DNA of 64,000 bases. Source: Ilyobacter_A sp963675185 (lineage in GTDB: Bacteria > Fusobacteriota > Fusobacteriia > Fusobacteriales > Fusobacteriaceae). The notes beneath the pieces are model-generated. The model made no database searches. It was given only the letters and a program-made list of their open reading frames with translations, and was not told where the DNA came from. The stretch covers positions 1,488,001 through 1,552,000 of the forward strand of contig CAXXOH010000003.1 of the NCBI GenBank assembly GCA_963675185.2. The letters run 5' to 3'. A program made the position numbers and the translations under genes. The stretch's first letter is position 1, and every line of letters starts with the position of its first letter. Positions 34,901 to 42,662 of this stretch are shown here, in pieces.

Positions 34901-36376
34901 ATTTTCGACCTTAAAAACGTAAACCCTGCAGCTAGGGTAAGTGTCAAGTTGGTTTCTGAAGTTGGAGTAGGAACTGTAGCAGCAGGGGTATCAAAAGCGC
35001 ATGCGGATATGATACTTATCTCCGGATATGATGGAGGTACTGGAGCTGCTCCTCTGTCATCTATAAAACGTGCAGGATTGCCTTGGGAGCTGGGACTTTC
35101 AGAAGCTCATCAAGTACTTGTGCTAAATGATCTTAGAGGAAGAGTAAGGGTACAAGCAGACGGACAAATGAAAACAGGTAGAGACATTGTAATAGCTTCA
35201 CTACTTGGAGCAGAAGAATTTGGATTTGCGACAGCACCACTTGTAGTACTTGGGTGTGTAATGATGAGAAGTTGCCATACAAATACTTGTCCGGTTGGGG
35301 TTGCAACTCAAAATCCTGAACTACGTAGAAGGTTTGTGGGAAGATCTGAATATCTAATCAACTTCTTTAAATTCATAGCAACAGAAGTAAGAGAGATAAT
35401 GGCTGAGCTAGGATTTAGAACTATGGACGAAATGGTAGGTAGATCAGACCTTATAGAGATGAACGGAGCAATAACACACTGGAAATCTAAAGGCTTAGAC
35501 ATCAGCAAAATACTTTATCAACCTAAAGTTTCAGCTGAGATAGCTACAAAATGTGTTCAAGCTCAAGACCATGGAATAGACGCTATACTAGACAGAAAGC
35601 TTATAGAGAACGCTAAATCTGCATTGGAAAATGGTGACAATGTAGAGTTCGATATGGATATATTCAACATAAACAGAAGTACCGGAACAATGCTTAGTGG
35701 AGAAATCGCTAAGAAATATGGAGCTGAGGGCCTTCCTGACGATACAATCACAGTAAACTTTAAAGGTTATGCAGGTCAAAGTTTCGGTACATTCGGAATG
35801 AAAGGTCTTACTCTTAAACTTCAAGGGCAGGCAAACGATTATATCGGAAAAGGTCTTTTCGGTGCGAAAATAATAATAAAAGCCCCTAAAGTAGATGGGT
35901 TCAAGGCTGAAGAAAACATAATAGGTGGAAACACAATCCTTTATGGAGCAATAAGAGGGGAAGCCTATTTAAATGGTGTAGTTGGAGAGAGATTCTGTGT
36001 AAGAAACTCAGGAGTGCACGCAGTTGTAGAGGGAGTAGGAGACCACGGTTGTGAATACATGACAGGTGGTAGAGTAGCCGTACTTGGTGAAACAGGTAAA
36101 AACTTTGCTGCAGGAATGAGTGGAGGAATTGCTTACGTTTACGACATGAACGGAGACTTCCAAGAAAAAGTAAATAAACTTATGGTGGATGTAGATAAGC
36201 TAGAAACTGAAACTGATATAGCTGAACTAAAAACTATGATAGAAAAACATGTGCAGTACACAGATAGTTCCAGAGGAAAAGAGATACTTGAATCTTGGGA
36301 AGCAAACTTGGCTAAATTTGTAAAAGTAGCATCTCCAAGATACAAAGAACTTCTTGCACAAGGGAAGGTGAAATAA
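31907..36376 (+). CDS. gltB: glutamate synthase large (alpha) subunit
   Basis: 1489 residues. Converts glutamine plus 2-oxoglutarate to two glutamates with the small subunit. Order of domains: a 22-residue propeptide ending KDN, the nucleophile Cys23 of the N-terminal glutaminase domain ([12 protein letters not shown]), a central domain, the FMN-binding synthase domain ([10 protein letters not shown], then [20 protein letters not shown]), the 3Fe-4S cluster cysteines in [19 protein letters not shown], and the glycine-rich C-terminal beta-helix ([20 protein letters not shown]-like). The length is normal for bacterial GltB. The start ATG has GGAGGAGG. Forms an operon with gltD three bases downstream. 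Confidence 0.97.
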   Translation: [1489 protein letters not shown]

Positions 36377-36379
36377 AGA

Positions 36380-37837
36380 ATGGGTAAATTAGGTGGATTT
36401 TTAGAAATACCTAGAGAAGAGGCTCAAAAAAGGCCTGTGGAAGAAAGGGTAAAAGATTTTAAAGAGTTATATAAACCTTATACTGACGAGTATTTAGTAA
36501 AACAAGCATCTAGATGTATGGATTGCGGAGTACCGTTTTGTCACTTTTCATGCCCGCTAGGGAATGTATGCCCTGAGTGGAATGACTTTGCGCATAAAGG
36601 ACAATGGAAGGAAGCTCTTGAAGTACTTCACAGCACAAATAACTTCCCTGAATTTACAGGAAGAGTATGCCCTGCGCTTTGCGAGGGTGGGTGTGTACTT
36701 GGTATAAACGATAAACCTGTTACTATAAAGAATATAGAGCTAAATATAGTTGAAAAAGGATGGGAAAATGGTTGGATAGTTCCAAAACCTCCAAAAAGTA
36801 GAACAGACAAGAAAGTAGCTGTAATAGGTAGTGGACCTGCTGGTCTTGCTGCTGCACAGCAGCTCAACAGATCTGGTCATACAGTAACTTTGTATGAAAG
36901 AGATTCAAAAGCTGGAGGGATAATGACCTATGGTATTCCTGACTACAAAATAGAAAAATGGGCAGTTGATAGAAGGGTAAAACAAATAGAACAAGAGGGC
37001 GTAAAAATAGTATACAACACAAATGTTGGGATTGACCTAAGTGTAGAAGACCTTGAAAAAGAGTACGATGCAGTTGTACTTGCTGGTGGATCAAAACTTG
37101 CGAGAGACCTACCTGTTTTCGGTAGAGATCTTAAAGGTATACATTATGCAATGGAATACCTTGTTCAACAAAATAAAAGAATTGAAGGGGTAGAGATACC
37201 TGAAGAAGAGTTAATAGATGCTAAAGATAAATCTGTTGTAGTTATAGGTGGAGGAGACACCGGTGCTGACTGTGTGGGAACAGCTTTAAGACAAGGTGCA
37301 AAAAATATATACCAAATTGAGCTTTTGGAAAAGCCACCTTTAGACAGACCTCAGGACAACCCTTGGCCTAACTACCCACAAGTACTTAAAGTTAATACTG
37401 CTCACGAAGAAGCTGAAGTTTGTATGGGTGGGGAATGTCAACTTGGCATAAGAGAGTGGAACATCCTGAGTAAACAGTTTACAGGAGACGAAAACGGGAA
37501 TGTAAAAACATTCCATGCTAGCAGAGTAGAGTGGAAGTTAGCAGAAAACGGAAGAAAAGTTATGGAAGAAGTTCCTAATACTGAATTTAAATTAGATGCA
37601 GACCTTGTACTTCTTGCAATAGGATTTGTTCACCCTGAACATGAAGGTCTTATAAAAAACCTAGGAATAGAGTTAGATGCAAGAGGAAACGTAAAAACTG
37701 ACGATAATTACAAAACAAGCAATGAGAGAATATTTGCAGCTGGAGATATGAGAAGTGGGCAATCACTTATCGTAAAAGCTATAAATGAAGGAAGAAGAGC
37801 TGCAGCAGCTGTAGATGAATATTTAAAGAATAAATAA
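36380..37837 (+). CDS. gltD: glutamate synthase small (beta) subunit
   Basis: 485 residues. Passes electrons from NAD(P)H to GltB. The N-terminal iron-sulfur region has CMDCGVPFCHFSCPLGNVC and CPALCEGGCVLG; the FAD site is VAVIGSGPAGLAAAQQL and the NAD(P)H site is VVVIGGGDTGADCVGTAL. The closing FAD motif is IFAAGDMRSGQSLIVKAI. The length matches the family. Followed at once by a strong terminator, so gltBD is a two-gene operon. Confidence 0.97.
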   Translation: MGKLGGFLEIPREEAQKRPVEERVKDFKELYKPYTDEYLVKQASRCMDCGVPFCHFSCPLGNVCPEWNDFAHKGQWKEALEVLHSTNNFPEFTGRVCPALCEGGCVLGINDKPVTIKNIELNIVEKGWENGWIVPKPPKSRTDKKVAVIGSGPAGLAAAQQLNRSGHTVTLYERDSKAGGIMTYGIPDYKIEKWAVDRRVKQIEQEGVKIVYNTNVGIDLSVEDLEKEYDAVVLAGGSKLARDLPVFGRDLKGIHYAMEYLVQQNKRIEGVEIPEEELIDAKDKSVVVIGGGDTGADCVGTALRQGAKNIYQIELLEKPPLDRPQDNPWPNYPQVLKVNTAHEEAEVCMGGECQLGIREWNILSKQFTGDENGNVKTFHASRVEWKLAENGRKVMEEVPNTEFKLDADLVLLAIGFVHPEHEGLIKNLGIELDARGNVKTDDNYKTSNERIFAAGDMRSGQSLIVKAINEGRRAAAAVDEYLKNK

Positions 37838-37842
37838 TTGAT

Positions 37843-37874
37843 AAAAGGCACAGATCTGTGCCTTTTATTTTTTT
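37843..37874 (+). terminator. intrinsic terminator of gltBD
   Basis: AAAAGGCACAGA and TCTGTGCCTTTT form a perfect 12-bp self-complementary stem (37843-37866), followed by ATTTTTTT. Confidence 0.95.
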
Positions 37875-37938
37875 AGAGATTGAAAAAGTGAATTAAATTG
37901 CATAAGTATAAAATAATCCAATAGCATTTCAGCTAATG

Positions 37939-38220
37939 TATTATTGAATTTATCTAAAGTCGATAGTGAAAAGCATTTTTTGTCACAAATCGCACGAATT
38001 TACACTAATAAAAGATATTTTGGCCACGGAGTGACACAGAGAAAAAATAAACAAAGATATGCAAATAAAGCATAGCCTAGAGATTTTAATAGATTCGTAT
38101 GATCCGTGAAAATTCGTGACAAAAAATTAATTTTAAAAGGTTTTCTTTGTGCGCCTCATGTTTTAAACCTCTGCGAAGCTCTGTGTCTAAAGAAGGGATT
38201 TGAATAAATTCAGTAATTTA
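37939..38220 (+). repeat. intergenic repeat, copy R3
   Basis: Left end TATTGAATTTATCTAAAGTC; right end GAATAAATTCAGTAATTTA, its approximate inverse. Block A is GTCACAAATCGCACGAATT (37982-38000), B GGCCACGGAGTGACACAGAG (38022-38041), A' ATTCGTATGATCCGTGAAAA and on to GTGAC (38093-38120), B' CCTCTGCGAAGCTCTGTGTC (38168-38187). From about 38000 to 38220 it is almost identical to R4. No gene lies between 37838 and 38358. Confidence 0.9.
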
Positions 38221-38358
38221 ATCAAAAATTGAAAAGAAGTGTGTTGATGTTAATTAATTGCAGATTACAAAAACTGAAAAATTAAGTAACTTGAGTATTT
38301 AAATGTTAAAAAAAAAATGTTATAATTTTCTGTAAGTTTTTAGTTTGGGGTGGTTTTT

Positions 38359-39300
38359 TTGAATGCAAAGGAAATAATAAATTTGGAAGCACAGTTTGAA
38401 GATAGGGAAAAAAGGTTGGATGTATTTATCCAAGAAAACTTAGAGGATTATACAAAATCTTATGTACAAAAGCTCATAAAAGATGGGAATGTTGAGATTT
38501 TTGGTAAGTCTAAGATTAAAGCTGGGCATAAATTAAAGGGTGACGAGATTGTAATTGTAAGGATACCGGAAGATGAAATACTTGAGATAGTTCCCGAAAA
38601 TATCCCCATTGATATAGTATATGAGGATAGAGACCTTTTGATAATAAATAAGGAGCCTGGAATAGTGGTTCACCCTGCACCGGGGAACTATAACGGCACC
38701 CTTGTCAACGCCATCATGTATCATATAAAGGACCTGTCCACGATAAATGGAGTTATAAGACCTGGGATAGTGCACAGACTGGACAAGGATACCAGCGGGC
38801 TAATAATAGTAGCTAAAAATGATGAATCTCATTTGAGGCTTACGGAGATGTTTAAAGATAAGACAATTTCCAAGACCTATGTGGCGATATGCAAAGGGAA
38901 TTTCTCAGAAAAATCTGGAAGGGTTGAAAACCTGATAGGAAGAAACCCGAAAGACAGGAAGAAAATGTCTGTGGTGGAAAAAAATGGCAAGATAGCAATA
39001 TCGAATTATGAGGTCATTTCGGAAGTGGAAGGCTACTCCCTTGTAAGGGTAGGGATAGAGACCGGAAGAACTCACCAGATAAGGGTGCACATGAACTACT
39101 TAAACCATCCAATACTGGGTGACGCTGTTTACGGGAGGGCGTCTAAACTAATCGGCAGACAGATGCTTCATGCTTATAGACTAGAGTTTGTACACCCCAT
39201 AACTGGGGAAGATATTTTGGTTATAGGAAGTCTGCATGATGACTTTAGGTCTGCTTTGAAAAACTTGAAATTTGATGGAGTAGAAGAGTACTTGATTTAA
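38359..39300 (+). CDS. rluD: 23S rRNA pseudouridine synthase, RluD family
   Basis: About 313 residues. Isomerises uridines in ribosomal RNA. An N-terminal S4 RNA-binding domain (REKRLDVFIQENLEDYTKSY) is followed by the synthase domain: IVYEDRDLLIINKEPGIVVH, the catalytic Asp in GIVHRLDKDTSGLIIVAK, and TGRTHQIRVHM. RluD versus RluC specificity cannot be settled from sequence alone. The start is probably TTG at 38359, five bases after GGGGTGG; a GTG at 38350 lies within that site. A TGTTATAAT extended -10 at 38318-38326 probably serves this gene. Confidence 0.9.
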   Translation: MNAKEIINLEAQFEDREKRLDVFIQENLEDYTKSYVQKLIKDGNVEIFGKSKIKAGHKLKGDEIVIVRIPEDEILEIVPENIPIDIVYEDRDLLIINKEPGIVVHPAPGNYNGTLVNAIMYHIKDLSTINGVIRPGIVHRLDKDTSGLIIVAKNDESHLRLTEMFKDKTISKTYVAICKGNFSEKSGRVENLIGRNPKDRKKMSVVEKNGKIAISNYEVISEVEGYSLVRVGIETGRTHQIRVHMNYLNHPILGDAVYGRASKLIGRQMLHAYRLEFVHPITGEDILVIGSLHDDFRSALKNLKFDGVEEYLI

Positions 39301-39316
39301 GAAACTGGAGGGATTT

Positions 39317-39943
39317 ATGGAGGAGAACTTTAACGAACTGTACGAGTTTGACAAGTCTAGTGGCATGACTGTAGCGGGAGTGGACGAGGCTGGCCGTGGC
39401 CCTCTGGCCGGGCCGGTAGTTGCAGCAGCGGTTGTGGTTGAAAAGTATGTCCCGGAATTTAAAATGATAGATGATTCCAAAAAACTCAGCAAAAAAAAAA
39501 GGGAGCTACTTTTTGATGCCATACTTGAAAACTGTAAAGTGGGCGTAGGGATAGTGAATTCTACTCAAATAGATAAGCTGAATATATTAAACGCTACTTT
39601 TTTAGCCATGAAAAATGCCCTCTCTGAATTGACAGAAGAAGGTGGGGAATTTTCAAAAGTCTTGGTAGACGGGAACCATAAAATACGAGGATATAGCGGA
39701 GAGCAAGAAGCGATTGTAAAAGGGGACTCTAAAAGCCTGTGCATAGCGGCAGCCTCTATAATAGCCAAAGTAACCAGAGACAGGATAATGGAAAAATATG
39801 CATTGATCTACCCTGAATATGGCTTTGAAAAACACAAAGGTTATGGGACAAAACAACACAGAGAAGCGCTGTTGAAATATGGGAGTACTGACATACACAG
39901 GAAAAGTTTCTTAACGAAAATTCTTGCAAAAACACTTTTTTAA
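39317..39943 (+). CDS. rnhB: ribonuclease HII
   Basis: 208 residues. Removes RNA primers and misincorporated ribonucleotides from DNA. The conserved N-terminal block VAGVDEAGRGPLAGPVVAAA carries the catalytic Asp-Glu pair; DDSKKLSKKKRE, VDGNHKI, and the late AAASIIAKVTRDRIM and HKGYGTKQH blocks follow. It starts 16 bp after rluD with a clear site (GGAGGGATTT), so the two are co-transcribed. Length is normal. Confidence 0.96.
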   Translation: MEENFNELYEFDKSSGMTVAGVDEAGRGPLAGPVVAAAVVVEKYVPEFKMIDDSKKLSKKKRELLFDAILENCKVGVGIVNSTQIDKLNILNATFLAMKNALSELTEEGGEFSKVLVDGNHKIRGYSGEQEAIVKGDSKSLCIAAASIIAKVTRDRIMEKYALIYPEYGFEKHKGYGTKQHREALLKYGSTDIHRKSFLTKILAKTLF

Positions 39944-40019
39944 ATGGAAAAAAGCCTATTTATACCGTGTTAAAAAAAATTAATAGATAATATTGGAATT
40001 TTAAAAAAGAGGGGCTATT

Positions 40020-40379
40020 ATGGTGAAAAGGGAAATCGGTAACCTGGCAGAAGAGAAAATAAGAGGAATTCTACAGATGGAAGGGTATGAAATTTTGGCA
40101 AAAAATTTTTATGCCAAAAACGGTGAGATAGATATAATAGCAAAAAAAGGGGACACTATAGTTTTTGTTGAAGTGAAGTACAGATCCTGCAGTAAATTTG
40201 GTTACGGTGAAGAGTCGGTTGACAGCGAGAAAAGAAAAAGGATTTACCTAAGTGCCATGGAATATCTTAATCAAAATAGGCTTGGGGATTATAATTATAG
40301 ATTTGATGTAGTTTCATTGATGGGAGAAGAGGTAACCTGGATAAAAAATAGTATTTGGGGTGATGAGATTGGATTTTAA
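40020..40379 (+). CDS. yraN: YraN/UPF0102 family nuclease-like protein
   Basis: 119 residues with the family's restriction-endonuclease-like core: GNLAEEKIRGIL, GYEILAKNFYAKNGEIDIIA, and VFVEVKYRS with the E-x-K metal-binding motif. The biochemical role of the family is not established. It is commonly next to rnhB, as here. ATG at 40020; the upstream AAAGAGGGGC serves as its site. The 3' end overlaps the next gene by eleven bases. Confidence 0.92.
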   Translation: MVKREIGNLAEEKIRGILQMEGYEILAKNFYAKNGEIDIIAKKGDTIVFVEVKYRSCSKFGYGEESVDSEKRKRIYLSAMEYLNQNRLGDYNYRFDVVSLMGEEVTWIKNSIWGDEIGF

Positions 40380-40560
40380 GTGCATCAAATGTGGACATGA
40401 AAAATATCAAGTTAAAACAACTTTTTTTGCAGAGAAAACACCAGGATTGAAGCTTGAGCTGGGGACCTATTACCTTAAAACATGCTTGAACTGCGGCTAT
40501 ACAGAGATATATTCTGCAAAGGTACTAGAAAAAGATGAAAAGCTTAATCCAGAGTATTAG
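40369..40560 (+). CDS. small zinc-ribbon protein
   Basis: 63 residues. Two CxxC knuckles are visible, FKCIKCGHEKYQ near the N-terminus and KTCLNCGYTEIY near residue 46, the spacing of a zinc ribbon as in the 'zinc ribbon nucleic-acid-binding' small proteins. The start is likely TTG at 40369, with GGGGTGA five bases upstream; ATG at 40363 would lie too close to that site. It overlaps both neighbours, showing translational coupling. Function unknown. Confidence 0.75.
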   Translation: MDFKCIKCGHEKYQVKTTFFAEKTPGLKLELGTYYLKTCLNCGYTEIYSAKVLEKDEKLNPEY

Positions 40561-41188
40561 AAAAATACTCTTTAAATCCCAGTGTATTTTATGCGGCGAG
40601 AAAGCAAATGACAAACTGAAGTATTTATGTTATAATTGTCATCATAAATTAAGTATAAGTTCTAGTTTGAAAAAAAATGGTAACCTTTATTATATATGGA
40701 ATTATGACAGGGATTTTAGAAAATTGATATCAGAGTACAAACTTAAAAACAAGCTTGGAATAGCTAAGGTACTTGCAGATACTGTAGAAGGCCAGTTTAT
40801 TGACATCATAAAAAAAGAGAATGTGGAAGTAATAGTGCCTGTACCCATAAGTAAGCTTAGGAAGCTAGAACGTGGGTTTAATCAGGTAGAGGAGATATTG
40901 AAATGCCTAGGGTACCCATATTTTAAAGTAAAAAGGGTAAAAAACACCGAACACATGTACAAGCTTCTTTCCAGAGAGGAAAGGGAGAAAAACATAGAAA
41001 AGAGCTTTGAAATCAGAGATTTAGCTCTGTATGGAAAAACCATTTTGATATTTGACGACATCGTGACCACTGGATCTACAGTAAGAGAGCTTATAAAAGA
41101 AATAAAGAGAAGTGGAGAGCCTCAAAAGATTGTTATCTTTAGCTTGGCAATTGCTAAAACAGCCTTGGAGACAGAACTTAAATTTTAG
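40535..41188 (+). CDS. ComF-family phosphoribosyltransferase-like protein
   Basis: 217 residues. The N-terminal zinc-finger cysteines (CILCGEK and CYNCHHK) are followed by a type I phosphoribosyltransferase fold: VEVIVPVPISKLRKLERGFNQ and the PRPP-binding loop TILIFDDIVTTGSTVREL. ComF relatives act in DNA uptake in competent bacteria, but the reaction is unclear. It overlaps the zinc-ribbon gene by 26 bases. No other competence gene is seen here. Confidence 0.88.
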   Translation: MKSLIQSIRKILFKSQCILCGEKANDKLKYLCYNCHHKLSISSSLKKNGNLYYIWNYDRDFRKLISEYKLKNKLGIAKVLADTVEGQFIDIIKKENVEVIVPVPISKLRKLERGFNQVEEILKCLGYPYFKVKRVKNTEHMYKLLSREEREKNIEKSFEIRDLALYGKTILIFDDIVTTGSTVRELIKEIKRSGEPQKIVIFSLAIAKTALETELKF

Positions 41189-41203
41189 ATTGAGGTGACG
41201 ATT

Positions 41204-41815
41204 ATGAAGGTATTAATAGACAATAAAGAGTTTAGCATAGATTTTAACAAAGTTGAGAGTTTCAGCCTGATAATGGATAAGGTAAACGAAGCCTTGTACA
41301 AAGAAGGAAGGCTAATTTTAAACATGTTTATAAACGGAAGGGTGCTAAATATCAACGATAATATAGAAGTAAACGATATATCTCTTGTGGAGGTATTCAC
41401 TAAGAGTCCTAGGGCAATAATTTTAGAGGCCCTGTCCCAGTTTGATGAGTACTTGGATAAGCTGGCCGAAAACTCGGAGGTATCAATGACCTATTTTCAA
41501 GAGGGGGAAAATATATTCGGAGACTTTTACTTTGTCGACGTAATGCAGAGCCTGGAATGGTTTAGCAATATACTTTTTTCTGTTAAGGAAAATACAGCTG
41601 TGGATCTGGGTAACCAGGAGTTTGAAATTTTATTTAATGAGTATTCCGATTGTTTTAAAAGGGCTGGGGAGGCTTACGAAAATAAGGATAAGATAATGTT
41701 TTTTGAGATAGTAGATTTTGAAATACTTCCTGTGCTGGAGGACTTCACCCATATAATAGAGGGGCTCTACGGGCAGATAATAGAAGAGGAAATTCACGAT
41801 AGATTTTACGCATAG
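41204..41815 (+). CDS. conserved-looking protein of unknown function
   Basis: 203 residues, not recognised. The first 70 residues look like a small beta-rich domain (MKVLIDNKEFSIDFNKVESF, then RLILNMFINGRVLNINDNIE); the remainder is helical and acidic with many Glu/Asp. No membrane segment or signal peptide. The start is the ATG at 41204 behind GAGGTGA; the GTG at 41195 is part of that site. It ends the rluD-rnhB-yraN-comF run and is followed by a terminator. Confidence 0.7.
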   Translation: MKVLIDNKEFSIDFNKVESFSLIMDKVNEALYKEGRLILNMFINGRVLNINDNIEVNDISLVEVFTKSPRAIILEALSQFDEYLDKLAENSEVSMTYFQEGENIFGDFYFVDVMQSLEWFSNILFSVKENTAVDLGNQEFEILFNEYSDCFKRAGEAYENKDKIMFFEIVDFEILPVLEDFTHIIEGLYGQIIEEEIHDRFYA

Positions 41816-41838
41816 AGGAGCAATCCTCTATTTTTATT
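41812..41838 (+). terminator. intrinsic terminator
   Basis: ATAGAGGA (41812-41819) pairs with TCCTCTAT (41824-41831), followed by TTTTATTTTT. It ends the housekeeping unit and insulates the sucrose regulon. Confidence 0.93.
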
Positions 41839-41889
41839 TTTCTAAAAAGTACAGAGAGACTCTGTGGTGAATAAATGACCAAAAAAACA

Positions 41890-41918
41890 TTGACAAAAAC
41901 AAAGAAAAAGTGTATAAA
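41890..41918 (+). promoter_or_regulatory. promoter of the EIIA-scrB-scrK operon
   Basis: TTGACA (41890-41895), 17-bp spacer, TATAAA (41913-41918). Transcription would start near 41925, just ahead of the first operator. Confidence 0.85.
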
Positions 41919-41931
41919 ATAGACAGTATTA

Positions 41932-41945
41932 TGGTATCGATATCA
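41932..41945 (+). promoter_or_regulatory. LacI-type operator O1 (EIIA operon)
   Basis: TGGTATCGATATCA, a near-perfect palindrome located just after the predicted start. It matches the four other sites in this region. Confidence 0.8.
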
Positions 41946-41988
41946 CAAAAACTCAAGGTCGTTGCGCGGTAATTTTTTTATATAAACA

Positions 41989-42002
41989 TGGTAACGATTA
42001 CA
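41989..42002 (+). promoter_or_regulatory. LacI-type operator O2 (EIIA operon)
   Basis: TGGTAACGATTACA, 57 bp downstream of O1 and 46 bp before the EIIA start codon. The right half is less conserved. Confidence 0.65.
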
Positions 42003-42047
42003 CCTTGTTGGATTATGTCGAGCTTTTATATTTAAGGAGGATAGGGT

Positions 42048-42554
42048 ATGGGATTTTTTTCAAAATTTTTCAAAAAAAGAACAGAAGGGTATGAAACTAT
42101 AGAGTTATTCGCTCCTATAGACGGGGAAATAATAGAGCTTTCTGAAGTTCCAGATGAGGCGTTTGCCTGTGGTGCCATAGGAGATGGGATTGCTATAATT
42201 CCTTCGGAAAGTGGGGATACTATATGTGCACCATGTGATGCAGAAGAAATAAGTATATTTGAGACGAATCATGCCGTTTCATTTGAAACAAAAGAGGGGT
42301 TAGAGCTTATAGTTCACTTTGGAGTCGACACAGTTAAGTTAGATGGTGAGGGATTTGAAAGGCTTGTCGAAGAGGAAACTGTAAAAAAAGGAGAAAAACT
42401 TGTTAAATATAACCTTGAATTCTTAGAAAAAAATGCAAAATCTGTTAAGACGCCTGTAATCGTATCTAATATGGATATGGTGGAGGAGATAGAAAAAAAA
42501 TCAGGTAAAGTTAAAACTGGTGACCTAATAATGAGGGTAAAGTTAAAAAAATAG
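42048..42554 (+). CDS. PTS glucose-family EIIA component
   Basis: 168 residues, soluble. Carries phosphate from HPr to an EIIB domain. The glucose-type IIA fold is clear: LFAPIDGEIIELSEVPDEAF, GDGIAIIPSESG, ISIFETNHAVSFET with His75, and LIVHFGVDTVKL with the phosphorylatable His90. It is a free-standing EIIA and supplies the domain missing from the sucrose EIIBC protein at 46646. First gene of the operon with scrB and scrK; the ATG follows AAGGAGG. Confidence 0.93.
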   Translation: MGFFSKFFKKRTEGYETIELFAPIDGEIIELSEVPDEAFACGAIGDGIAIIPSESGDTICAPCDAEEISIFETNHAVSFETKEGLELIVHFGVDTVKLDGEGFERLVEEETVKKGEKLVKYNLEFLEKNAKSVKTPVIVSNMDMVEEIEKKSGKVKTGDLIMRVKLKK

Positions 42555-42662
42555 TAGTATCAATTTTTTGAAGTTATTTTAACGGTTTCTGAGTTTAGCT
42601 ATAAAGTCGTGAGTCTAAGCAGAAATATGATGCTAGGACAAAAATAAAAAAGAGGTGCAGGT

